From an uncultured Clostridia bacterium (GTDB lineage Bacteria; Bacillota; Clostridia; TANB77; CAG-508), in NCBI GenBank assembly GCA_947628735.1, contig CANRAY010000016.1, forward strand, positions 1 through 33,338: 33,338 bases of DNA, in the 5' to 3' direction. Positions 27,291-33,338 of the stretch are shown piece by piece. Within the stretch, counting starts at the first letter, position 1. Each line of letters begins with the position of its first letter. The notes under the pieces were generated by a model. That model was not told where the DNA came from. It saw only the letters and a list, made by a program, of their open reading frames with translations, and searched no databases. The translations under genes and the position numbers were made by a program.

Positions 27291-28574
27291 ATGGATGTAA
27301 AAGTAGAAAATACAGAAAACAAAAATGAGGTAAAATTAACATTTACAGTAGAAGCAGAAAAATTTGAGGATGCTATGAAAAAAGTATATTCTAAAACTGC
27401 AAAGTATTTTAATATACCAGGTTTTAGAAAAGGTAAAGCACCAATGCAATTAGTAGAAAGACAATATGGATCACAAATTTTCTATGAAGATGCTTTTAAT
27501 GAAGTAGCACCAGAAGTTTATGATGAAGGAATTAAAGAAAAAAAGGTTGATGCTGTTAGTAAGCCTCATATTGATGTCGTACAAATGGAAAAAGGAAAAG
27601 AACTAATATTTACAGCAATAGTACAAACAAAGCCAGAAGTAGTATTAGGTAAATATAAAGGTATAGAAATTAAAAAAATAGAGTATAATGTATCTGACGA
27701 AGCAGTTGATCATGAAATTGAGCATATGGCAGACAAAAATTCAAGATTAATATCTATTGATGACAGACCAGTTGAAAATGGAGATATTACAGTTATTGAT
27801 TTTGATGGTTCTATAGATGGAGTTCCTTTTGATGGAGGAAAAGCAGAAGGACATGAATTAGAAATAGGAAGCAATACATTCATACCAGGTTTTGAAGAGC
27901 AAATTATTGGTATGAAAATAGATGAAGAAAAAGATATTAATGTAAAATTCCCAGAGGATTATTTCTCAAAAGATTTGGCTGGAAAAGATGCTATATTTAA
28001 AATTAAATTACATGAAATTAAGAAAAAAGAATTACCAAAAATAGATGATGAATTTGCAAAAGATGTTAGTGAATTTGATACATTAAAAGAATTGAAAAAA
28101 AGCATTAAAGAAAGATTAGAAACAGAAAATAAAGATAAGGAAAAATATGAGACAGAAGAAGAAGCAATAAAAACAGTATGTGATAATACAAAATTAGATA
28201 TACCAGATGGTATGATAGAATTAGAAATTGATAATATGATAAAAGATATGGAAACAAGATTATCATATCAAGGATTACGTTTAGAACAATATTTCCAAAT
28301 GTTAGGAAAAACTGAGGCTGAAGTAAGAAAAGAATTAAAAGAACAAGCTGAAAGATCTGTAAAATCTAGATTAATCCTAGAAGCTATTGTTAAAGCTGAA
28401 AAATTAGAAGTTTCTGAAGAAGAAATTACAGAGAAAATAAAAGAAATGGCAAAAGAATACAATAAAGAAGAAAGCGAACTATTAAAGAATGAAGAATTGA
28501 AAAATTATCTTGTAGAAGGAATGAAAACAGAAAAAGCAATAGACTTTGTTGTAAAGAATGCAAAAATAAAATAA
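27291..28574 (+). CDS. tig: Trigger factor
   Basis: Ribosome-bound chaperone and prolyl isomerase, 427 residues from ATG 27291. AAAGG lies ten bases upstream; the in-frame TTG 27282 is too close to it. The ribosome-binding signature is IPGFRKGKAP (residues 42-51). The FKBP domain runs about 160-240 (GDITVIDFDGSIDGVPFDGG, FIPGFEEQIIGM). A long helical C-terminal substrate domain follows. Upstream of clpP and clpX, as in many Clostridia. Confidence 0.97.
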   Translation: MDVKVENTENKNEVKLTFTVEAEKFEDAMKKVYSKTAKYFNIPGFRKGKAPMQLVERQYGSQIFYEDAFNEVAPEVYDEGIKEKKVDAVSKPHIDVVQMEKGKELIFTAIVQTKPEVVLGKYKGIEIKKIEYNVSDEAVDHEIEHMADKNSRLISIDDRPVENGDITVIDFDGSIDGVPFDGGKAEGHELEIGSNTFIPGFEEQIIGMKIDEEKDINVKFPEDYFSKDLAGKDAIFKIKLHEIKKKELPKIDDEFAKDVSEFDTLKELKKSIKERLETENKDKEKYETEEEAIKTVCDNTKLDIPDGMIELEIDNMIKDMETRLSYQGLRLEQYFQMLGKTEAEVRKELKEQAERSVKSRLILEAIVKAEKLEVSEEEITEKIKEMAKEYNKEESELLKNEELKNYLVEGMKTEKAIDFVVKNAKIK

Positions 28575-28579
28575 AAATG

Positions 28580-28641
28580 AAAAGTTAGGGGTGAAATTGA
28601 AAATAGTTATATAGTCAATCAAAATAGCCACTAACTTTTTT
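28580..28641 (+). terminator. Long terminator between tig and clpP
   Basis: Outer stem AAAAGTTAG/CTAACTTTT, extended by GG/CC past one mismatch, ending in six Ts. The ~35-base interior holds a nested stem ATTGA/TCAAT. Confidence 0.75.
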
Positions 28642-28711
28642 AATAAGAAAATTTTATATAAGTATTAATTCTAAGTAAGTATTTTTGGAATTAAAACAAG
28701 GGAGGAAGTTT

Positions 28712-29314
28712 ATGGAAAAGAATAGTTTAGTACCATATGTCATTGAACAGACAGCAAAGGGAGAAAGATCTTATGATATTTTTTCAAGATTATTAAAAGA
28801 TAGAATTATATTTTTAGGAGAAGATGTTAATGCAACAACAGCTAGTCTAGTAATTGCTCAATTATTATTCCTTGAATCAGAAGATCCTGATAAAGAAATT
28901 TGTTTATATATCAACAGCCCTGGAGGATCTATTACAGATGGAATGGGAATTGTAGATACTATGAATTATATTAAATGCCCAGTTTCTACTATTTGTGTGG
29001 GATTAGCAGCTAGTTTTGGAGCAGTTCTTTTAGCAAATGGTGAAAAGGGTAAGAGATTTGCAACTCCAAATGCAGAAATATTAATTCATCAACCATTAAT
29101 TGGTGGAAATGGAATTGCTGGTCAAACTACAGAAATTAAAATTCAAGCAGACCATATGATTAAGACAAGAGAAAAATTAAATAAATTATTAAGTGATAAA
29201 ACAGGTCAAAGTATAGAAACAATAGAAAGAGATACAGAAAGAGATAAATGGATGACAGCAGAAGAAGCATTACAATATGGATTAATTGATGGAATTATGG
29301 ATAAAAGAAAATAA
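28712..29314 (+). CDS. clpP: ATP-dependent Clp protease proteolytic subunit
   Basis: 200 residues from ATG 28712, supported by GGGAGG. The TTG 28685 extension would place that ribosome site inside the gene. Catalytic triad: Ser101 in GLAASFGA, His126 in ILIHQP, Asp174 in [22 protein letters not shown] is the conserved oligomer strand. It works with ClpX, encoded 36 bases downstream. No CtsR operator is visible upstream. Confidence 0.97.
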   Translation: MEKNSLVPYVIEQTAKGERSYDIFSRLLKDRIIFLGEDVNATTASLVIAQLLFLESEDPDKEICLYINSPGGSITDGMGIVDTMNYIKCPVSTICVGLAASFGAVLLANGEKGKRFATPNAEILIHQPLIGGNGIAGQTTEIKIQADHMIKTREKLNKLLSDKTGQSIETIERDTERDKWMTAEEALQYGLIDGIMDKRK

Positions 29315-29350
29315 ACATATGAGGAAAAGTAGAGTTTAAAGGAGAATAAA

Positions 29351-30679
29351 ATGTCAACAAATAAAGAAAAAAATATTAGATGTTCTTTTTGTGGAAAATC
29401 ACAAGAGAGTGTCGAAAGAATCATTGCTGGACCAGGTGTTTATATTTGTAATGAGTGTGTTAAAGTATGTTATAGTATAATAGAAGATGACTTATATGAA
29501 GATACTGAATTAACTTATACATTAAATGAAGATGCAGAACTTCCAAGTCCAGCAGAAATAAAAGAAATTTTAGATACTTATGTAATTGGTCAAGAAGAAG
29601 CAAAGAAAACATTATCTGTTGCAGTATATAATCATTATAAACGTATTAATAGTGAAAACAAAAGCGATAATGAAGATGATGATGTGGAAATTCAAAAGAG
29701 TAATGTATTATTATTAGGACCAACAGGATGTGGAAAAACGCTTTTAGCTCAGACGTTAGCTAAAATTTTAGAGGTGCCATTTGCAATAGCAGATGCTACT
29801 ACTCTTACAGAAGCAGGATATGTTGGGGAAGATGTAGAAAATATTCTATTAAAATTGATACAAGCTGCAGATTATGACGTAAAAAAAGCAGAAAGAGGAA
29901 TTATTTATATTGATGAAATAGATAAAATTTCTAGAAAGTCTGAGAATCCATCAATTACAAGAGATGTAAGTGGTGAAGGTGTACAACAAGCATTATTAAA
30001 AATAGTAGAGGGAACAGTTGCGTCTGTTCCACCACAAGGTGGTAGAAAGCATCCTCATCAAGAGTTTATTCAAATTGATACTTCTAATATATTATTTATA
30101 TGTGGTGGTGCATTTGAAGGATTAGAAAAAATCGTAAAGGATAGAATTGGTAAAAAATCAATAGGTTTTGGAGCAACAATAGAGAGTAATAAAGATATAG
30201 ATAAATATAAAGTATTTGAACAATTATTGCCACAAGATTTATTGAAATTTGGCTTGATTCCTGAATTTGTAGGAAGACTTCCTATTATTGCTACTTTAGA
30301 AGAATTAGATAGAGAAGCATTGATAGACATTGTAACAAAACCAAAAAATGCATTAGTAAAACAGTATAAGAAATTATTTGCAATGGATAATGTAGAACTT
30401 GATTTTGAAGATGATGCATTGGGTCTTATTGTTGATAAGGCGATTGAGAGAAAAACAGGTGCAAGAGGTTTGCGCTCTATAATAGAAGAAATTATGAGGG
30501 ATATTATGTATGAAATTCCATCTAATCCTAAAATAGAGAAATGTGTTGTTACAAAAGAAACTGTAGCAAATGGTGAACCACCTAAAATTATGATTAACAA
30601 TAATCGTGAAGTTACAAAGAAATCTATTAAAGAAAAAAGAAAAACAACAACTAAAAAGACAGAAACAACAAGTGCATAA
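29351..30679 (+). CDS. clpX: ClpX ATPase, unfoldase subunit of ClpXP
   Basis: 442 residues. The N-terminal zinc-binding domain has Cys11, Cys14, Cys33 and Cys36. Walker A is GPTGCGKT (123-130) and Walker B is [10 protein letters not shown]. The pore and sensor regions [13 protein letters not shown] and [15 protein letters not shown] follow. A short Lys/Thr-rich tail ([16 protein letters not shown]) extends past the usual end. AAAGGAG before ATG. Probably one transcript with clpP. No terminator is seen before the tRNA-Gly promoter. Confidence 0.98.
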   Translation: MSTNKEKNIRCSFCGKSQESVERIIAGPGVYICNECVKVCYSIIEDDLYEDTELTYTLNEDAELPSPAEIKEILDTYVIGQEEAKKTLSVAVYNHYKRINSENKSDNEDDDVEIQKSNVLLLGPTGCGKTLLAQTLAKILEVPFAIADATTLTEAGYVGEDVENILLKLIQAADYDVKKAERGIIYIDEIDKISRKSENPSITRDVSGEGVQQALLKIVEGTVASVPPQGGRKHPHQEFIQIDTSNILFICGGAFEGLEKIVKDRIGKKSIGFGATIESNKDIDKYKVFEQLLPQDLLKFGLIPEFVGRLPIIATLEELDREALIDIVTKPKNALVKQYKKLFAMDNVELDFEDDALGLIVDKAIERKTGARGLRSIIEEIMRDIMYEIPSNPKIEKCVVTKETVANGEPPKIMINNNREVTKKSIKEKRKTTTKKTETTSA

Positions 30680-30717
30680 TGAAAATTGTAAAAAGTGTAT
30701 AAAAATTAAAAAAACTA

Positions 30718-30746
30718 TTGACAAATTTGAGCGGAACATTTATAAT
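30718..30746 (+). promoter_or_regulatory. Perfect-consensus promoter of tRNA-Gly
   Basis: TTGACA, 17 bases, TATAAT (30741-30746). The tRNA starts 20 bases after the -10 box. Confidence 0.92.
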
Positions 30747-30758
30747 AATAAATGTTCC
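30733..30758. repeat. Perfect 11-bp inverted repeat over the tRNA-Gly -10 box
   Basis: GGAACATTTAT and its exact complement flank AATA. The repeat covers the -10 box and start site, so an operator is more likely than an RNA hairpin. Confidence 0.8.
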
Positions 30759-30765
30759 AAATAAT

Positions 30766-30839
<74 letters not shown>

Positions 30840-30874
30840 AAAACATATTTTTTGAATTTTATATAATAAATATC

Positions 30875-30906
30875 AATATCATTCTTTTTAGAATGATATT
30901 TTTTTA
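30875..30906 (+). terminator. Terminator after tRNA-Gly
   Basis: Perfect 11-bp stem AATATCATTCT/AGAATGATATT, loop TTTT, then a T-rich tail. Confidence 0.92.
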
Positions 30907-30928
30907 TTATGCGATATGGCTCAAACTA

Positions 30929-30957
30929 TTGAAATATATAAGGTTTTATAGTATAAT
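30929..30957 (+). promoter_or_regulatory. Promoter of the 113-residue orphan gene
   Basis: TTGAAA, 17 bases, TATAAT (30952-30957). It leaves a leader of about 100 AT-rich bases in which I see no known riboswitch. Confidence 0.8.
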
Positions 30958-31061
30958 TTATTTTAATTTAGTAAATAAACTAATTAATTTAAATAATCTC
31001 TTTTTGGAGTTAAACATAAAAACACTAGCAACACAATAATTATTGAAGGAGGAAAATAAAA

Positions 31062-31403
31062 ATGGCAAATGAATTTTTAGCAGTATCAGATGGAACATTT
31101 ACATTATCAGAAACGGAAGTGAAAGATCAATTTTATTTTTATCGGAATGATAGGGAAGTTTTAAGTGGTATAGACAGAGAACCGTTGGATTTGTATCAAG
31201 CATACATTATGCGAAAGATGATGAATGGTGAAATAACCGATATGGTGATGAAAAATATCTATTCGGAAATGTCTGATGATAGAAAATGTATAAGATTGAC
31301 TGTGTGTGATGTTGGTGAAAAACCAGCAAGGAGAAATAATTCAACTGTCAAAAATAAACAACCAAATTTTATAAAGCGTTTCTTTAATAAAATATTTGGG
31401 TGA
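31062..31403 (+). CDS. Hypothetical protein of 113 residues
   Basis: Not recognised. Soluble and mixed alpha/beta in composition. MANEFLAVSDGTFTLSE at the start is followed by RNDREVLSGIDREPLDLYQAY. A basic, amphipathic C-terminal end (KQPNFIKRFFNKIFG) could touch membrane or RNA. A strong GAAGGAGG site precedes ATG. With its own promoter and terminator it is a single-gene unit and clearly expressed by design. Confidence 0.8.
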   Translation: MANEFLAVSDGTFTLSETEVKDQFYFYRNDREVLSGIDREPLDLYQAYIMRKMMNGEITDMVMKNIYSEMSDDRKCIRLTVCDVGEKPARRNNSTVKNKQPNFIKRFFNKIFG

Positions 31404-31409
31404 TACTAT

Positions 31410-31449
31410 AAAAGGTAGAAAATAGCTTTTGGGCTGTTATCTACCTTTT
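31410..31449 (+). terminator. Terminator of the orphan gene
   Basis: Stem AAAAGGTAGA/TCTACCTTTT continued by AATAGC/GCTGTT, then a T-rich tail. Confidence 0.88.
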
Positions 31450-31468
31450 ATTATTGTTTTTAATTTGC

Positions 31469-31497
31469 TTGACACTTAAAAAAAATTGAAGTATTAT
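31469..31497 (+). promoter_or_regulatory. Promoter of the NUDIX gene
   Basis: TTGACA, 17 bases, TATTAT (31492-31497). Confidence 0.8.
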
Positions 31498-31563
31498 GAA
31501 ACACAAAGAATGTTTTAGAAAGAAATAGATTAATAAATATAATAATAAGTAGAGGATAAAGTG

Positions 31564-32124
31564 ATGAATTTAAAAAAAGAATTGGAAAAATATAATTCAT
31601 TTGATGAGCAGGAGGAAAGAGATAAGAAATATTTTTTAAAGGCAATTGATACCTTTGATAATATTCTAACTAGAGATAGTGAATTTGCACATTTTACTGC
31701 ATCTGCTTTTGTTGTAAATCCAACTAGAACGAAAATGTTAGTGGTGTATCATAATATATTTGATGGTTGGATCTATCCTGGAGGACATGCAGATGGAGAA
31801 GAAAATTTATTATCTGTTGCACTTCGAGAAGTCGAGGAGGAAACCGCACAAAAGGCTAAGGTAATAGATCCTAATATTTTTTCAATTCAAGCATTACCAA
31901 CTAAGGGACATGTAAAAAGAGGAAAATATGTTTCTGCACATACTCATTTAGATTTTGTTTATTTTCTTGAAGCTGATGATACAAAAGAATTGAAGTATAG
32001 AGAAGAGGAAAGCAAAGGTGTAAAGTGGATTCCTTTAGAACAAGCAACTGATGACACTATGGTAGATTTTATTAGACCAATTCATAAAAAGTTAATAAAA
32101 AAAATGAATCAAATAATTAAATAA
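31564..32124 (+). CDS. NUDIX hydrolase
   Basis: 186 residues from ATG 31564; the in-frame GTG 31561 is an alternative start, and AGAGG precedes both. The Nudix box is complete except for the last Gly: GHADGEENLLSVALREVEEE (74-93), then TA. HFTASAFVVN and WIYPGG lead into it, and EESKGVKWIPLEQA follows. These enzymes split nucleoside diphosphates linked to other groups; the substrate cannot be told from the sequence. The HFTASAFVVNPTRTKML start is common to a Clostridia subgroup often annotated as MutT-like. Confidence 0.9.
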   Translation: MNLKKELEKYNSFDEQEERDKKYFLKAIDTFDNILTRDSEFAHFTASAFVVNPTRTKMLVVYHNIFDGWIYPGGHADGEENLLSVALREVEEETAQKAKVIDPNIFSIQALPTKGHVKRGKYVSAHTHLDFVYFLEADDTKELKYREEESKGVKWIPLEQATDDTMVDFIRPIHKKLIKKMNQIIK

Positions 32125-32128
32125 AAAT

Positions 32129-32153
32129 AAACAGGTGAGATTCTCACCTGTTT
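32129..32153. terminator. Bidirectional terminator between the NUDIX gene and the GC-rich gene
   Basis: Perfect 11-bp stem AAACAGGTGAG/CTCACCTGTTT with an ATT loop. Five Ts on the plus side and an AT-rich tail on the minus side. Confidence 0.92.
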
Positions 32154-32171
32154 TTGCCCCTTTTTTAAGGA

Positions 32172-32573
32172 CTACTTCTCGGGGGTCTCCTGCGCCGGGA
32201 GCGTCTTGGAGGAAGAAATGGCGATCGGAGGATGGACGATATCGTTCTCACGCAAGGGATAGTAATTACCAGAAGCGGTACGAACGACTCTGTTCCAGCC
32301 ATGGTGCTCCATAGCGAACGCTAAGAGCGTATCAGCAGGGAACGTTTCTTTGATCTGATCGATCGTATACTCCGTGCCGATGTAGTGCCAGGACTCCTCA
32401 TAGGACTCGTTGGCCAAGAGGTGGTTCCGCTGACCGATGGGCCACGTGTCTTCGGTGTGAACCAAGTACCGTTCTACACCAACGGGCAGATGCCGGGCAT
32501 CGAAACCTTGGCTAATCTGGCAAGCAGCAAAAGTGTTGTCAGCCAGATTGTACAGAATGAAAGTTTTGATCAT
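32172..32573 (-). CDS. GC-rich orphan gene, hypothetical protein of 133 residues
   Basis: Not recognised. The protein starts MIKTFILYNLADNTFAACQ and has a Trp/His/Tyr-rich middle (EESWHYIGTEY, AMEHHGWNRVV) and a Pro-rich tail (SSSKTLPAQETPEK). No signal peptide or membrane helix. GAGGGG lies seven bases before ATG on the minus strand. Codons end mostly in C or G and include CGG, CCC and ACG, unlike every neighbour. Counted 60-base rows give 30 and 36 G+C inside the gene, against 11 in the row starting at 32701. It has its own minus-strand promoter in the AT-rich flank. Recent gain from a more GC-rich donor is inferred. Confidence 0.75.
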   Translation of the reverse strand: MIKTFILYNLADNTFAACQISQGFDARHLPVGVERYLVHTEDTWPIGQRNHLLANESYEESWHYIGTEYTIDQIKETFPADTLLAFAMEHHGWNRVVRTASGNYYPLRENDIVHPPIAISSSKTLPAQETPEK

Positions 32574-32592
32574 GTCTTAACCCCTCGATTCT

Positions 32593-32632
32593 AGGTGCTA
32601 CAGCACCTTGATTTTATGATACCAAAGTATCA
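32593..32632 (-). promoter_or_regulatory. Two small hairpins in the leader of the GC-rich gene
   Basis: AGGTGC/GCACCT with a TACA loop (32593-32608) and TGATAC/GTATCA with a CAAA loop (32617-32632). Both lie between the promoter and the start codon and may be leader structures or an operator. Confidence 0.45.
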
Positions 32633-32638
32633 ATAATT

Positions 32639-32667
32639 ATTATACCTTATTTTACATAAAAAGTCAA
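32639..32667 (-). promoter_or_regulatory. Promoter of the GC-rich gene
   Basis: On the minus strand TTGACT, 17 bases, TATAAT. Confidence 0.85.
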
Positions 32668-32742
32668 TTTAAGGTTATTTATGAAATGATAGATGGAGTG
32701 ATAGATGGAGTGATAAAAAATATAATATTAAATATGAAAACA

Positions 32743-32771
32743 GTGCAAAATCATAAAATTTATGTTATACT
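32743..32771 (+). promoter_or_regulatory. Candidate promoter of the second tRNA-Gly
   Basis: Good -10 TATACT (32766-32771) with only a weak -35 GTGCAA 17 bases upstream. Confidence 0.4.
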
Positions 32772-32783
32772 ATAAATAATATT

Positions 32784-32858
<75 letters not shown>

Positions 32859-32870
32859 TAAGTAAAATCG

Positions 32871-32896
32871 TCGCACCATACGAAAGTATGGTGTGA
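32871..32896 (+). terminator. Hairpin after the second tRNA-Gly
   Basis: Stem TCGCACCATAC/GTATGGTGTGA (one G-U) closed by GAAA. The T tract behind it is weak. Confidence 0.7.
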
Positions 32897-32975
32897 TATA
32901 CATTTATTTCAATCACAATTTTTTAAATAATAAATATATGATACAATATATATAGTTTGTTAATAGAGGTGAATT

Positions 32976-33338
32976 ATGAAAAAAAACAAAAAATGAATCA
33001 ATAAAAAATGTATTAAAAAAATTATATAAAATATTGACTAAAAAGCAAAAAATATCTTTCCTAATAATTGTACTTATCATGATTGTATCTGCAGGATTAA
33101 CACAAATTACACCTAAAGCTATTGGATGGTTAACAGATGACATTCTAACACAAAGTGAAATAGCATTTTCTAAAGTTATACCATTTTTAATTTTAATATT
33201 GGTTGTAAATGTTGTAAACGAAGTTATTAAAATTGCTAGAAGAGTTATGGTAGAAGATACTGCAACAAGAACAGAAAAACAAGCAAGAGGAATGGTAATA
33301 AAATCTTTACTTATGGCACCATTATCATATTTTAGAGA
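32976..33338 (+). pseudogene. ABC exporter (membrane plus ATPase type), 5' part with a frameshift in a poly-A tract; cut by the window end
   Basis: AGAGGTGAATT precedes ATG 32976, but this frame stops after six codons (MKKNKK, TGA at 32994-32996). One base fewer in the A8 or A6 run gives MKKTKNESIKNVLKK and leads straight into a continuous frame through the window end. That frame reads KISFLIIVLIMIVSAGLTQ, ITPKAIGWLTDDIL and MVIKSLLMAPLSYFR, the first transmembrane domain of a multidrug or lipid ABC exporter. The intact frame has no good start codon of its own before TTG 33034. Sequencing error, true mutation and slippage are all possible. The ATPase part is beyond the window. Confidence 0.7.

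Noticed and set aside
28642..28711. CtsR or CIRCE operator before clpP
   Set aside because: No GGTCAAA-type heptads and no TTAGCACTC inverted repeat are present.
30070..30600. 176-codon minus-strand open frame inside clpX
   Set aside because: It is a shadow of clpX with Asn/Ser/Ile-rich translation and no ribosome site.
32385..32594. Plus-strand open frame of 69 codons within the GC-rich island
   Set aside because: It is antisense to the better supported minus-strand gene and has no ribosome site.
32688..32711. 12-bp tandem duplicate (GATAGATGGAGT twice)
   Set aside because: Only two copies, non-coding, and not linked to any promoter or gene end.

Overview
This is an AT-rich chromosomal segment of a Gram-positive, low-GC Bacillota, most likely a Clostridia-type gut bacterium. 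The evidence is a full-length pro-sigma-K gene (endospore formation), an LPQTG sortase substrate, IreB, RbgA, MrnC, ClpP/ClpX, strong purine-rich ribosome binding sites, frequent TTG/GTG starts and near-consensus sigma-A promoters. The standard code is used. No phage, IS element, CRISPR array or rRNA gene is visible. The window opens inside typA and ends inside an ABC transporter gene.

Layout. 1-2.2 kb: typA (5' truncated) and trmR. 2.3-6.4 kb: a very large secreted, wall-anchored multidomain protein (two TIM-barrel-like regions, an SGNH esterase domain, EDKPV repeats, LPQTG anchor). 6.4-10.2 kb: a CmpB-type membrane protein (minus), trhP (plus), a DUF368/PopT-type lipid-carrier transporter (minus) and sigK (plus), separated by bidirectional terminators. 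10.3-16.5 kb: a long rightward run of metA, a small VirB2-like membrane protein, a TadZ/CpaE-like protein with AT-hook motifs, a membrane GAF plus degenerate GGDEF protein, ireB, ruvX and a DUF1292 gene. 16.7-18.4 kb: an orphan membrane protein, then a two-gene unit of a kinase-fold-like protein and a small overlapping partner. 18.5-20.4 kb: rbgA, mrnC, ygjV. 20.4 kb: tRNA-Glu(CUC) on the minus strand. 20.7-27.2 kb: recN with a likely SOS box, then lysS, an HExxH protein, an M50 protease, tsaD and a metallophosphoesterase. 27.3-30.7 kb: tig, clpP, clpX. 30.8-33.3 kb: tRNA-Gly(UCC), a small orphan gene, a NUDIX hydrolase, a strikingly GC-rich orphan gene on the minus strand, a second and odd tRNA-Gly(UCC), and the frameshifted start of an ABC exporter.

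How the genes fit together. Most of the window is translation, RNA maturation and protein quality control: typA, rbgA, mrnC, ruvX, lysS, tsaD, tRNAs, tig, clpP and clpX. trmR and trhP act on the same tRNA wobble modification (ho5U then mo5U). ireB, ruvX and the DUF1292 gene are the usual Bacillota trio; in Bacillus subtilis these five families sit in one cluster, here split by accessory genes. The parts least explained by known biology are the three-gene module between metA and ireB, the kinase-like pair at 17.3-18.4 kb, the wall-anchored giant enzyme and the GC-rich gene at 32.2 kb. Several promoters carry perfect inverted repeats across or just after the -10 box.
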